A stretch of 64,000 bases of DNA from Mesaphorura yosii (taxonomy: Eukaryota > Arthropoda > Collembola > Poduromorpha > Tullbergiidae): NCBI GenBank assembly GCA_009869945.1, contig WIXG01000331.1, forward strand, positions 1 through 64,000, written 5' to 3'. Below, piece after piece: positions 12,924 to 24,600 of the stretch. How positions within the stretch are numbered: position 1 is the first letter of the stretch; the number at the start of each line of letters is the position of its first letter. The position numbers and the translations under genes are program-made. The notes under the pieces are model-generated. The model was not told the DNA's origin. It did no database searches and worked only from the letters and a program-made list of their open reading frames with translations.

Positions 12924-13800
12924 ATGTCCAAGAAAAGTCGTGTCGCTGGTCCTATTACCAGCACGGCGGAGCGTGAGAAGATTTTCCAATTCAAGATTAC
13001 GTTGCAAGACACAAAACCACCCATTTGGCGCAGGATTCAGGTTCCTGGTTCGTACAGTTTTCGTCAACTGCACAAGGCGATTCAAGCTGCAATGGGGTGG
13101 AAATCACTGTATGATGACTATCACCTTCATAAATTCTCGTTGAATAATTCACCTGCTAACATTGGAGTTAAATCAGGTATGATCTTTGGCATTATTCTTA
13201 TAACCCTCATATCGCGATTCTGCTTACGCATGAAAATCGAACTATTGAAATTAATCATTTGAGGTCTTAACATAGTTGCGTATCCTTATGTTTACAGATT
13301 TCGGGTTCGGGTCATTTCTCTGCCAGGATTTGAATGGAAAAGAACATTTCATTTATCAGTACTTCAGTGTTGACAATTCTGCTGGTACGAAGAGAGCTAT
13401 GTATGAATATGATTTTGGAGATTCGTGGCAACACATTGTTGTGCTTGAAGCAGTAGCTGATCCTGTTGCTAGCCAAACATATCCTAAGGTCATACAAGGT
13501 ATTTGTAATACCTCATTGTTATCAAATTAATTAAAGTAAACACGGAAGCCTTGCGTTGGTACAAATTAAAATCTTTTGGGGGCAGGTAAAGGTGCTTGTC
13601 CACCTGAAGACGTTGGTAATACGTGGGGATATTATGAACTCCTTGATGTTCTGAAGAATCGTGCGCACCCCGAACATGAAGAACGGAAAGATTGGGCCAG
13701 AGATCAAGGATTTGATGTTGACGGGGATCCAGCCATTTTCGACCCCTCAAAGGTGAAATTTCGTGGTGAAAGCGACAGCGAAAACGAGGCAAGTGAATAG
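12924..13800 (+). CDS. pRiA4b ORF-3-like domain protein (bacterial-type family)
   Basis: Exons 12924-13176, 13298-13498 and 13586-13800 join in frame to 222 residues, with introns of 121 and 87 bp. Hallmarks of the plasmid pRiA4b ORF-3-like domain (PF07929) are visible. These are FKITLQDTKPPIWRRIQVPG near residue 20, FRQLHKAIQAAMGW and HLHKF next, YEYDFGDSW in exon 2, and the CPPEDVGNTWGY plus ELLDVLKN block in exon 3. The family is known mostly from bacteria, often beside IS elements, and its biochemical role is unknown. A likely 5'-UTR intron spans 12791-12881 (GTAAGT to ACAG), and an AATAAA follows at 13913-13918. The C-terminal tail is acidic. Introns, spliced leader and poly(A) signal show a gene adapted to the host. 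Horizontal origin is an inference. Confidence 0.85.
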
Positions 13801-13912
13801 GGATGACGCTTCAATTTCAGGATACAGAATGTACCAACAACGTGTCGATATTAAGAGTGTTAATGCTAATTAACGGTCAAGAGGTTCGTGAACATTGTTA
13901 TCTGTTGCAGGA

Positions 13913-13918
13913 AATAAA
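13913..13918 (+). terminator. poly(A) signal of the ORF-3-like gene
   Basis: AATAAA 112 bp after the stop codon at 13800. Confidence 0.55.
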
Positions 13919-16900
13919 GTGATACGGTTGGCAGTTGGTTACGTAGATATCATTCAGCAATCTGTTTATTGAATTCCATTGACGGAATTGTGAAGCATAC
14001 GCTGCCCGGTCCGTCATTTCGTGTGAAAGCACAGGCCTACTCCGACCTTTGCGCATAGTTCAAATAAGTTCTTCGACATTTCTAATTTTATTGGAACAGC
14101 GTTTGTTAGTTTCATTGTCATTGCTAATCCCAACTTGTCACTGAAAGAGCAATCACCGAGAAAAAGTTTGTTCTTTTGTTGGTTCGCATCTGGTCAGTAA
14201 GATTTCGATGACAAAAGGAAATGCATCTGGCTTTGACGGTCTCAAGATGTTGGCGAAGAAGCACAAGAGCTCATTGGCTATTTTCGGGTCCACTTTTTAT
14301 TTAAGAACAACAGTATTTGCGGAGAAGCGAGCTAGTTGGGTAACGAACGCAGGCTGACCGCACCTGTCATAAATGGGCGCGTGGTTTTGTTGCAGGATTT
14401 TTGTTCGGTTGGATGAGGATTCACAAAGCTTTCCCGAATAATGCATCGCAGAAACGGAAAGACATCTGGACAATTGAAAAATCTTCAGGACCTTATCGCA
14501 TAAAGGCAGGTTGTGCATCGCATCATAACTTCACCTTTTGGGCATCGAAGAATTCGGGGAGGTTGAGTCTCACCACAAGAACAGCGTTAATCTTACAGCG
14601 TATTCTGGCTAGTTTTACTCTTTGGACAACCCAAATTGGATTTGGCTTGTCTTGTCAATTAAATTAGATTATTGCATGATGATTAATGGCTGGACGCCGT
14701 GTATCACTGTACCAGAGCGGTCGCGTAACATTGATCAACAGTGATAAATGATAAAGAACTTTTCTTAAAAATTTTGATCCATTTTAGCAGGAGACACCGC
14801 GGTGTCGTTGCACTGCTGACGAGGTAATCCTGATTTATGTTGGGTCTTAGAGGTTAGAGGCCCGTCCGCAGACATTTTTCTCACGCAAGGGGTTGACGAT
14901 TTCATGACAAGAGCTTTTTGTCTTTCCAAAATTCAATCAAATTGTCACCAGCCTAAAGAGTGAAAAAGTGCAAAGGCAGAAGAAGTCTTATAAGACAAGT
15001 CGATGAGCTCCTCTTCCCACATCGACAAAAATGATTTCTGCTACTTTCAGGTATGACAAGCATTAATGCTCCACGTTTAATAATTGAAGTCAGGCCACAA
15101 GGTTTTCTACTTTTTAAGTTTAGTATTATGGTGAAAGGCCAAGTGAAGCAATAAACACTGAAAACAGATTACCTGAATGAATTGATTAATTCAGCGTTCT
15201 GTGCTCACGGTCTTCTTGCGAGAGAAAGCGGGACGTGTCGTGTGCATGGCATATGACTTTGATAAGACCAAGTTTCTGTGGGTGGCCAAGTGCGTAATGA
15301 GTCTTGAATCTGTGTCCGAGATCCCAAATTCCTAAATAATGCCAGCTTATCAATCACCATTAATTTACGGCACGAGTCATTACAATGGACTGTTCAACTT
15401 TTATATTCAAGTGTCCGGCACAAAATCACCATTTTGAACAAATGCAACCAGACCAGGATCAAGAAAAAAAATCTCGCCCTCCGTTTTTAAGTTTCATCGC
15501 AGCAGTGCTCATAAAAGCCTGAAGGTACATCACTCAATCAAAATCAGACTGGACAATTTCTTCTTTCCGTTTCTTTCGTTCATTCTCTGATATCCATGTC
15601 CTTGAGGCGGAGTATTGCTTTGTGATATCAATCACGACGGGAAAGTGTAATGCCCGCAGAAGAGTACCAGTCATGTTCATTCTTTTTCTGCATGGTTGTA
15701 TACACAACCGAAATTGTTACGAATCAAATCCAGCGAGCCGGTCCGATGAAAGTAATCTTAATCTTAAGGCTTCACTTCACTTGCAATTTTGTTTTATTAC
15801 TTTGACCGCTGCCTGGGTCGGGCATTTGCAGGAGTAATTTTACATTTCATTCCTCTCGTTCAATGAAATAAGTAATTTTTCCAAGTTTAGATCTTCCGAA
15901 TTGTAATAAAGAAGAATGAAGAAAAGGAAGAAAATGAAATGGGAGAAGAAAGAAATTCCAAACCTTTACTTACTCAGATCAATCAATGTCTTAAGTGCTA
16001 AAGGAAAATGTAAGTAAGAAAACCGATAGGAAATGAGATCTGTGGACATGTGAGTTATACTAATATCACAATGTACTCGCTCCACTCGTCCGCCACGCCA
16101 GGGGTAGGAGCCGTAGCCGTGACTGCGTATAGCAACAATGTAATCTATACGTCCATAACTTATTGGCGTGGCGTGGCTAGACTTAATATTCTCGGAAAAC
16201 TGTGCCACCGTGTATTTTGGAATTGTGGCACAATTTCTCCGCTAACTCAGAAAGTGCGGCCGCTTGCTCAACGTCATTTGTCAAAATTGCAGGAATGATT
16301 GCAAAACTACATTCCAAACCTTTCAGCTGTTTTTTCTATGAAACTCAACTCGAGTTACTCAAAGCAAAATCGGCAACCATTTGTAATCTACAGAATTCTA
16401 GCAGAATAAGCATTCCAACCAATCATGAGGAAAGTCATGGTTTTGAGCGATGAATTCTTACTGACCTCATATTAGTGCCACAACCATCCAGCTGCTGACA
16501 GGAAAGTATAATGCAAATTAATGCAATTAAATTTAGGTAAGACCTTACGTTAATGATGCAACTCTTAATTGAACGCGAATTTTAGCTTTTGCATGAAATC
16601 TGCGAGTCTGCTCGGGCCCATCTAACAAGAGCAAAAACGAAACCATTCACTAAACAAATAGTTGCTGCCATTTCTCGTCAATTATTCTTTTCAGAATTCC
16701 AGAGCCATCAGTTTTTTTAACAATGAAGAAAGCATTTCGAATCACAAGTTACATATTGCTGAACTCAAAAACGGCAGACGTACACGAGACTTTTCCATTT
16801 CACGAATTAACAACAACAAAACAGCAGAGAAAGCAGACATTCTTCTCCGCTGTCATCAATCATCACAATACATTTCCTCGCTCTACTAATTCGATCATGT

Positions 16901-17493
16901 CAAACCTTTTATTTATACTCATATATCGATTGTGAAAATAGAAAAGATGAATTACAATTTACGAACAGTAATCAATCCTACTGTGAAAACACAAGTAGTA
17001 GCAAATACTATTATTTGTACCATTCTTGATCTCATTTGATGTAATAATGCTGGGCCACGACATGCAACACAATTTCTCATATCGACGAACTGCATTATCG
17101 TAGCTGATTCTGCTCCACTTTTGCAACAATTGTGCGCGTATCAGTATTCAATAGAAGTTCGGTTTGAGGCAGGCATGGAGCAAGTATAATTCCAAGCGTC
17201 ACACTATCACAACTTTATGTGGAACAGAAGAAACCATCTTGCTGCTGATGAGCAACTGAGCGGCTGAATTCGTAATCTTCTGTTCCCTCTTCATCTCATT
17301 TTATAAATGAAGTCAAACTGGCCCATCTGGTCATTCTACATTTCAAACTCGATGAGATTTTCCTGTCGGGGTTTCTGGGCTTCGATGCTGAGTGAGACAA
17401 AGTGTGAACCAATGTGGAGCAATTCCAAGTCAGAAAGAATCTTTAAATCCTGATTTTCCTGATCAGTTTCATCATTAAAGCCTTCGTTGGTTA
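13919..17493. other. Intergenic, no gene recognised
   Basis: Short ORFs only (for example 14401-14667 and 16050-16453), none with a recognisable pattern and none flanked by compatible splice sites. The 3' UTR of the minus-strand JTB gene presumably occupies the last few hundred bases. Confidence 0.4.
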
Positions 17494-18305
17494 TCACGTA
17501 GCCAGCCGGCGTTCTATCCTTTTTATACTTTTGCGTTCTAGTTGACTTCGACGAAATTTGATAAAACTTATTCCAAGAACCGTGAAAAGTAGCATTAAAC
17601 TCTGAAATATCCAAAATCGACGCTTCTCATCCGGAGTTACTTGGGTGCAACTGTAGAAAATTTATACAAAGTTGATGACCAGCCCACTAAAGCAAACACT
17701 GGGACTGAGTAATCAGATTGAAGAATTCGTACCTGCGCTGTATCCGGCCAGAAACTGCGCACTCGACAGTTTCTTTTAGTCCGGTGACCTCACAAATGTC
17801 ATGAATCTTTGTGTGGATTTCAAATGCTAAAGAAGAGTTGATAAGATTTGTATAATGAATAGCTTATGAAAGATACAGTGAAGATAGTGGATTGGTTTTC
17901 CTTACCTGAACATTTTGAGCAAGGAACTACAATTTTAAAATCTTCATTTTGCCAACAGAACCTTTTGGAATAGTTTTCAAGGCGATGACCAGGGTCCGGA
18001 CTGACGTTGAGGCCGTGATTGTGCGCCGAAGACGTTGGCGGAGAGCTACTGCTCAATCTTGTTGCATTTTGTCCACTGTGCGTTACTAAGTCTTAAAGGA
18101 TAGGGTACATTCGTACATTAAATGCGAGCCATAACGCTGTGTATAATTTTATTTTTGCTGAGACACTAGACACCGCCTTACCAGTCGTTAATGTTTCCTC
18201 CAAAATCAAAATGAGAACTGTTAAAATTCCGAGAATCACAATGGACAGCACCATGCGTCGCTTCGTGCAAAACTCAATCATTTCTTCTGTTCCTGTCATA
18301 TTCAT
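17494..18305 (-). CDS. JTB: JTB (jumping translocation breakpoint) homologue
   Basis: Four exons, 18305-18182, 18085-17906, 17826-17733 and 17650-17494, give 184 residues. Residues 18-36 are strongly hydrophobic and act as signal peptide or anchor; M18 is an alternative start. The luminal part keeps the JTB pattern: CWQNEDF, then PCSKCS, IHDICEVTGLKETVEC and RRSCT. It is followed by RRFWIFQ, a membrane segment, and a basic tail FRRSQLERKSIKRIE, matching the vertebrate FW-K/I-F...RQRQLDRKALEK ending. Vertebrate JTB is a small single-pass membrane protein linked to mitochondria, cytokinesis and growth control. The N-terminal 60 residues, Ser/Pro-rich, are longer than in human JTB. A longer overlapping frame at 17336-17614 is a shadow in another phase. 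Exon 4 read in frame gives the conserved tail and stop. Confidence 0.8.
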
Positions 18306-19600
18306 ATTAACAATTTACTCTCAGAATCAGAACGAAGTTAAATAAGATCACAATCTTAAAAAATTCTTCTTACCACACGAGTACGCCAAACCAGATGGGA
18401 ATGAATTTCTGAGTATTCTAAGATGACTATTGGCTTGGAACTGATATGACTTTCCTCGTTCCGTTCAGGTGTCCACCATTCCCTTTCCAATTTAGCACAT
18501 CACATTTATTGTCCACACCGTGAGACGCTCGCTACTCGTAGCACACACACTATAATCCACACTTGAAGTTAAGAATCTTAAGAATAACTTAAATTGATCA
18601 GTACATTGAGAAGATGAAAGGGAAACAGATTTTTGCCAATCTTGTTGCAGGATGCAGATATTTGCTTCCAATTTGAGAGCTCTCCAACGTACACGTGATT
18701 ATGCATCATCAGCTGCACACCGAAACGAAATAGTACTGCTTGCGCAGGTCACATCTGATTCATTGCAGTTGTATGTGCACAGGATTTAAAAGATTTTATT
18801 GGATTATCATATCCCAAATTGACGTTAATTTTTACACAAGAACTAATCTAACTTACTACTTATTTATTGGACCTTCGACAGCTGCTAGCGGACAATTAGC
18901 AACATTCGACAGACAACTAGCAACCATTCTGAGTTATAAGTTGGTCGTTCCTTTTAGCCTGACAAAGGTAAGTCCTTTATTAAAAGTGGTTCATTCGTTA
19001 TTATTACCTCTAATTAGTAAAGCAATAATTCATTATTGGCCATAGCGTTCGACAGCCAGAAAGCAGAGACACTGTCGATTAGAACCGCAGCTGAGCGACT
19101 GAAATTCTACTCTGTACGTGTACGTCGCTGTCAAACTTGTGAATGATTCAAAAGATAGAACTTTGAGTAATCAACATCTGCGACTTATGATAATGAGGTT
19201 AGTGCTTTATTTCTACACAAAAGACCTATACTAGACTAAGCACATCGTCTGTTCTCTGCAACTAACGTTGCATGTATGTTAACAAAGCTTTAATGAGCTC
19301 AGCGTAATGCGATGCACATTCTATTAAGTACGCTTGTTATGATAATTAGGACCTATCTTTAGTATTGTAAACTAAATTATTATGTAACCGTAATATAATG
19401 TCTTCCACACTTTCTTGGCCTGAACGGTTTAACGGTGCTCCTTACAAACCGATGCGATATGTACAGCTAAATGAAGACTGAACAGACTTTCTGTTGTGAT
19501 TGCGATTTCCGTTTCCCTTTACTTTAGTTTATCCGGGGCAGTCATTGTAAAACTTCGCGTCGCCGGAACCATTGTAGTGTTTGAAAGAGTATTTTTCAAC
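18306..19600. other. Intergenic with a probable spliced 5' leader of the murD gene
   Basis: No protein-coding exon is convincing. A strong donor (AAAG then GTAAGTC) at 18968 and a pyrimidine-rich acceptor ending at 19527 (TTTCCCTTTACTTTAG) could define a 560-bp intron in the 5' UTR of murD. The frame from the proposed leader exon into murD carries a stop before the ATG at 19601, so this would be untranslated. The JTB promoter presumably lies near 18310-18600. Confidence 0.3.
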
Positions 19601-21136
19601 ATGATACTTCTTCCAAATTACACGAACGCGAAAATTGCTGTTTTCGGTCTTGGAATCTCAGGACTGTCTACGATAAGAGCTGTTCTAAGAAGCGGTGGGA
19701 CCGTATTAGCGTGGGATGATAAAGATTCGGCTCGGGAATGGGCACAAATAGAGTTGGAACAGTTTTGTGAAAGATGTCAATTCGCGTCACCTCGGGAATA
19801 CAACTGGAGTGGAGTCTCGGCGTTGGTGGTGAGCCCTGGAATCCCAACCACATTTCCATCACCTCATTGGGTCGTGACCCTGGCAAGAGAACATGGATGC
19901 CCAATCAAATGTGACATTGAACTATTTCTTGAAGCTATCCATCATTTGAGTACAACGAACAAGTCATCGAAACCAAGGGTTATCGGAGTGACCGGTACCA
20001 ATGGAAAGTCCACCACTACAGCTCTAACTGGTTTCATGCTGAATCAGCTAGGAATCGACTCGGCGATTGGTGGAAATATTGGCATACCCGCGCTCGATTT
20101 GGCGGTATCAAAGAAGGTGTACGTCTTGGAATTATCTTCTTTCCAAATAGAACTACTTTCTACATCGATGATAAACTCAGTAATTGACGTTGCCATCCTA
20201 CTAAACTTGACACCGGACCACATCGACCGTCATGGGACATTCGAAAACTATGCTCTGGCCAAAGAAAGATTACTGGTCAATACGAGAGAACTGGCGATTA
20301 TCTGCACCGACTCTAAAGAAACGCTTGAAACATACGCCCATATTTGTCAAGACTTTGTCAAAAAAGGCAGCAGATGCATCTTGAAAACAGTGGCAACCAA
20401 AAGCAAAGACAGCGGCGGTGCTTCGGCTTGTCTAATTGGGAATGAACTATTTTACACGAATTCAGATGGAAGCGTGCTGCCGCATCGGCTGAATCAGCCC
20501 GATTTTAAGATAAATTTGAACACGAATGCTCAGAACATTGCTTCAGCGTATACTGCGGTTGCACATTTGCTGCCAAAGTTCTTTCCTGTGAATCAATCCG
20601 AAAAATTGAATGCGATAATTGATTCCATCAAGCCATTCCCGGGTCTTCCACATCGAGCACAGCTTGTTGGCTCCTTCGAGAATATTGAGCTTGTGAATGA
20701 CAGCAAATCAACCAATGCAGACTCAAGCGAGAAAACGCTGCTCAGCTTCGAATCCATATTTTGGATCCTGGGAGGAAAGCCCAAAGAAGGTGGAATCAAC
20801 TCACTCGTTAAGGATTGGAAAGTTTCACTCTGCAAAATCAAGAAAATTTTTCTCATTGGCGAATCCAGTGAAGAATTTGCCTACTGTTTAAGCAGAAACA
20901 CAGAGCTGGACTTCGTCCGATGCAATGATCTGGAGACCGCGTTCAGAATGTCGGTACAAGAGGCCGAGAAGTTGACTGAAAAAATCACAATTTTGTTATC
21001 CCCGGCATGTGCTTCATTTGATCAGTGGAAAAATTTCGAGGCAAGAGGAGAAGGCTTCCGAAAGTTAGCATTGGAATACATAGACCAACGCAAGAATAAA
21101 ATTTCTTGCACTAGAACACAAGGAGATGAAGTTTGA
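19601..21136 (+). CDS. murD: UDP-N-acetylmuramoyl-L-alanine:D-glutamate ligase (MurD)
   Basis: Intronless ORF of 511 residues from the first in-frame ATG. MurD adds D-glutamate to UDP-MurNAc-L-Ala in bacterial peptidoglycan synthesis, using ATP. All three domains are intact. They carry the N-terminal nucleotide fold GLGISG (16-21) and SPGIP (78-82), and the P-loop GVTGTNGKSTTT (129-140). Next come GNIGIPALDL, LELSSFQ (176-182), NLTPDHIDRHG (202-212), and K221 in AKERL, at the position of the carbamylated lysine. C-terminal marks are NDSKSTN (366-372), ILGGKPKEGG and SPACASFDQWKNF (467-479). The DHIDRHG and LSPACASFDQ styles resemble alphaproteobacterial enzymes. Family members are about 440-470 residues; this one has extra loops and a short basic tail. 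ATTAAA follows at 21204. Flanking genes are intron-rich animal genes, so this is best explained as horizontal transfer. A misassembly cannot be excluded from sequence alone. Confidence 0.95.
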   Translation: MILLPNYTNAKIAVFGLGISGLSTIRAVLRSGGTVLAWDDKDSAREWAQIELEQFCERCQFASPREYNWSGVSALVVSPGIPTTFPSPHWVVTLAREHGCPIKCDIELFLEAIHHLSTTNKSSKPRVIGVTGTNGKSTTTALTGFMLNQLGIDSAIGGNIGIPALDLAVSKKVYVLELSSFQIELLSTSMINSVIDVAILLNLTPDHIDRHGTFENYALAKERLLVNTRELAIICTDSKETLETYAHICQDFVKKGSRCILKTVATKSKDSGGASACLIGNELFYTNSDGSVLPHRLNQPDFKINLNTNAQNIASAYTAVAHLLPKFFPVNQSEKLNAIIDSIKPFPGLPHRAQLVGSFENIELVNDSKSTNADSSEKTLLSFESIFWILGGKPKEGGINSLVKDWKVSLCKIKKIFLIGESSEEFAYCLSRNTELDFVRCNDLETAFRMSVQEAEKLTEKITILLSPACASFDQWKNFEARGEGFRKLALEYIDQRKNKISCTRTQGDEV

Positions 21137-21203
21137 AGTTTTTTTGTAATGTAATGCTTTTCTCTATTTCACTTTCTTATATTTTTAGTTTTGCATTTTC
21201 GCT

Positions 21204-21209
21204 ATTAAA
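21204..21209 (+). terminator. poly(A) signal (ATTAAA) of murD
   Basis: ATTAAA, the commonest variant signal, 68 bp after the murD stop in an AT-rich tail. Confidence 0.45.
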
Positions 21210-21660
21210 TGAGCCTTAATTGAACTAAGCACTATATTATTTATTTCTAACTCGAGATTGTATGTTGTATAATAAGCGTAAGAATTTCCGAATCAAGAGT
21301 CACGACCCGCTTCATTACAGCGTACTTGGCTCAGACAAAGCTCCAAATCAATACTTTTGACTTTCACCATCATGTGAATGTGGTTCTAACACATTGCTTT
21401 CCTTTCTCTCTGCTTTTACAGGTACGGCTGTCATTTCAAGTAGAGCCAAGAATGGAATAGGGTGAAAGCATGTACAAGGCAGAAGAAGAACCCTCGGAAC
21501 AGAACTCGACTCTGCTTTCTCGCTCCGCTTTATGAAACTCTTCTTACATTTGAGTGAACGCCATTGGGCCTGGGCGTGGTGTGCAGCAATATACCACGCG
21601 AATTAAGTTTTAATAAATTTTAACTTTCTGACTCGTCGAACTAATTAAATCATCATCATC

Positions 21661-24600
21661 ATGGGGTCCATGTTTCGAAGCGAGGAGATGGCACTGTGTC
21701 AGCTCTTCCTTCAAAGCGAAGCAGCTTACGCCTGTGTGTCTGAATTGGGAGAACTTGGGCTAGCCCAATTCAGAGATGTAAGTTTTTCGCTGTTCAATCA
21801 CTACCTATCAATATTTGATCTGTTGTATTAATGTGATTCTCGACACAGCTAAATCCCGACATAAATGCATTCCAACGAAAGTTCGTGAATGAAGTCAGGC
21901 GCTGTGACGAAATGGAAAGGAAGTTGAGATATCTTGAGAAGGAGATCAGGAAGGATGGAATAATTATGAATGATACTGGAGAAATCGTTGAAGCTCCTCA
22001 GCCAAGGGCGATGATAGATTTGGAGGTATGCAACCTTCGAGATATGTGATTATGGCGCTATCTGATCAGCAGACGTTAACTCCCATAAAATCACGTCTGT
22101 TTCAGGCAACATTCGAAAAGCTAGAAAATGAACTTCGCGAAGTGAATCAAAATGCTGAAGCGCTGAAGAGGAACTTCCTCGAATTGACAGAACTTAAGCA
22201 TATCCTCAGGAAAACTCAAGTATTCTTCGACGAGGTATTTTTCACAAATGAAGTTATTTTCATTTCTTTTTTATTGACTTAGCACGCCTTGCTTGAAATT
22301 GTAATTATTTTTGCATGTCCTTAGCTTATTAGCTTTCTCTTTCTTTCGTATTTCATGTCACTAATCATTACTTGTGTGCCTTGCCAAGGCCAAGGTGTGC
22401 TAAATCCCTGGCATGCCATTTATATCGTTTGACTTTTATCTGATTTTGTTGCTTTTTGTTTAACCATGTTTTGGAATTTGCTTTTTTGTTTTTCCGTATG
22501 AATGCATGATTGAAATTCCAACAAGCCAGAGAGCCCACTTTTATTGTCATGATGCCTACTCCTACCATCGTGTACAGATGGCCGATCCGAGTCGAGAAGG
22601 TGATGAGCAAGTTAACCTTTTGGGAGAGGAAGGACTGCGAGCTGGAGGCCAATCTCTAAAGCTTGGGTGCGTGCCTGATCTAACTGATCTTATACTAACT
22701 AACTGGTAGCCTAGCCATCGCCTTGACTGTACCTTAGCTTTCTCCTTTGCCGCAAGATATGGTACAAATATTTGCTGCTCTAAAGCTCCTACCACTCGCT
22801 AAACACTAGCTTTAACCATTCGCAGCTGCAAGTTTACCCTGAAACTTTTGACTAACAAGCTAGGGTGTCTGGGTCGGGTCTTAGTTAAATACCTTCCTAA
22901 TGTGCCGCTTTCAAAATATACAGTGTCGTGGAAAATGTACTGCAAGCACCGCACTGAAAAGAGAACTTTAATGATTTTGTTTGAAACCTAATTTCGAATA
23001 CTGCAACTTGACGCGATTTTTATAAAGAGAGTCACGACAGAAGTAGACGAGTCCCTCAATGCGAATCTTATTGACGAGGAAGTAACAATAGGCGGTAATG
23101 AAGGAGGCAGAATCGCGACATTTCGTTACGGCGACGAACGGTTCCCTATTAGGTACTTTTCACATTTAACTAAAAAACTAAAGATTATAATAATGATCAT
23201 CTAGGCTTGCGCTCCGTCAAGCCGAAGCGATATTTTCCTTTTACAAGGAACATGACACTTATTAAAATTGTTGCTGATGTAGCTTTGTGGCTGGAGTTAT
23301 CCTGCGTGAGCGAATTCCTGCTTTCGAACGCCTCCTGTGGAGAGCATGCAGAGGGAACGTTTTCCTACGTCAGGCAGAAATTGACTCTCCACTTGAGGAC
23401 CCGGGCACGGTAAGTTCAACGGTTTGATAAGTTATGGATTCGGTGTTATTGAGTTTGCTTTATGTTTTTGCAGGGTGATCAAGTCTACAAGTCGGTATTC
23501 ATAATATTCTTTCAAGGAGATCAATTGAAAACAAGAGTCAAGAAAATCTGTGAGGGATTTCGGGCAACCTTGTATCCGTGTCCAGAAACTCCCAATGACA
23601 GAAGAGAAATGGCGGTAGGAGTCATGACTAGGATTGAAGACCTGAACACGGTATACACTTTGAACAAATAATTTCAAATAAACCTTTGCAAATGGTGAAG
23701 AAGGAGCTTCCAAATACTTTGTTCTTTCCCAATTATCACTAGGTTCTAAGCCAAACTCAAGATCATCGGCATCGAGTGCTGGTGGCAGCCGCAAAAAATG
23801 TTAAAATATGGTTTATCAAAGTTCGTAAAATCAAAGCAATTTATCATACCCTCAATCTTTTCAATTTGGATGTTACGCAAAAATGTTTGATCGCGGAGTG
23901 TTGGGTTCCAGTCTCAGATCTGGAGGCAATTCATTTGTCGCTTCGTCGAGGAACTGTACGCTAATACGCTGTCAAATACGTTCAGAACAATCAATCTAAC
24001 CGTGTGATTTGTATTTTGTAGGAGCGATCTGGCAGCAGCGTTCCACCAATTTTGAATAGAATGGAAACTCGAGAGACACCGCCCACTTACTTTCGCTTAA
24101 ATAAATTTACGCGTGGATTTCAGGCGCTGGTTGACGCGTACGGAGTTGCTAGTTATTTGGAGGCAAATCCAGCTCCCTATGCCATTGTGAGTCAGTTTAT
24201 GACCATTTGATTTGTGTACACGAATTCGCAATTTATATATATTTTGTGTTGAATAATTGCCCAGATTACTTTTCCGTTTCTATTCTCCGTGATGTTTGGT
24301 GATTTCGGTCACGGTATACTAATGGCACTTTTCGCTGGGTGGATGGTACTAAATGAAAAGCCGTTAATTGCGAACAAATCCAACAGCGAGGTAGTTTGTC
24401 AAATCTTCGCTTCTAATTTGTATGCCAAACAATTGCATCAATCCTCCACCCGTATTAATACTAGATTTGGAACATCTTTTTCGGCGGACGCTACATAATT
24501 TTGTTGATGGGGTTCTTTTCAATGTATACTGGTCTCATCTACAATGACTTCTTCTCTAAGTCTCTCAACATCTTCGGTTCCCAATGGTACGTTCCGGAAG

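Noticed and set aside
17336..17614. Minus-strand ORF of 92 codons with a coding-like appearance
   Set aside because: It overlaps JTB exon 4 in another phase. The JTB frame gives the conserved FW...RRSQLERK tail, and no acceptor joins the preceding exons to this frame.
19496..19600. Upstream in-frame extension of murD
   Set aside because: It opens with GTG, has no ATG, and an acceptor lies inside it. The conserved MurD N-terminus begins right after the ATG at 19601.
19601..21136. murD as bacterial contamination
   Set aside because: It is continuous with intron-bearing animal genes on both sides and has an ATTAAA signal and a possible spliced leader. Not fully excluded without reads.
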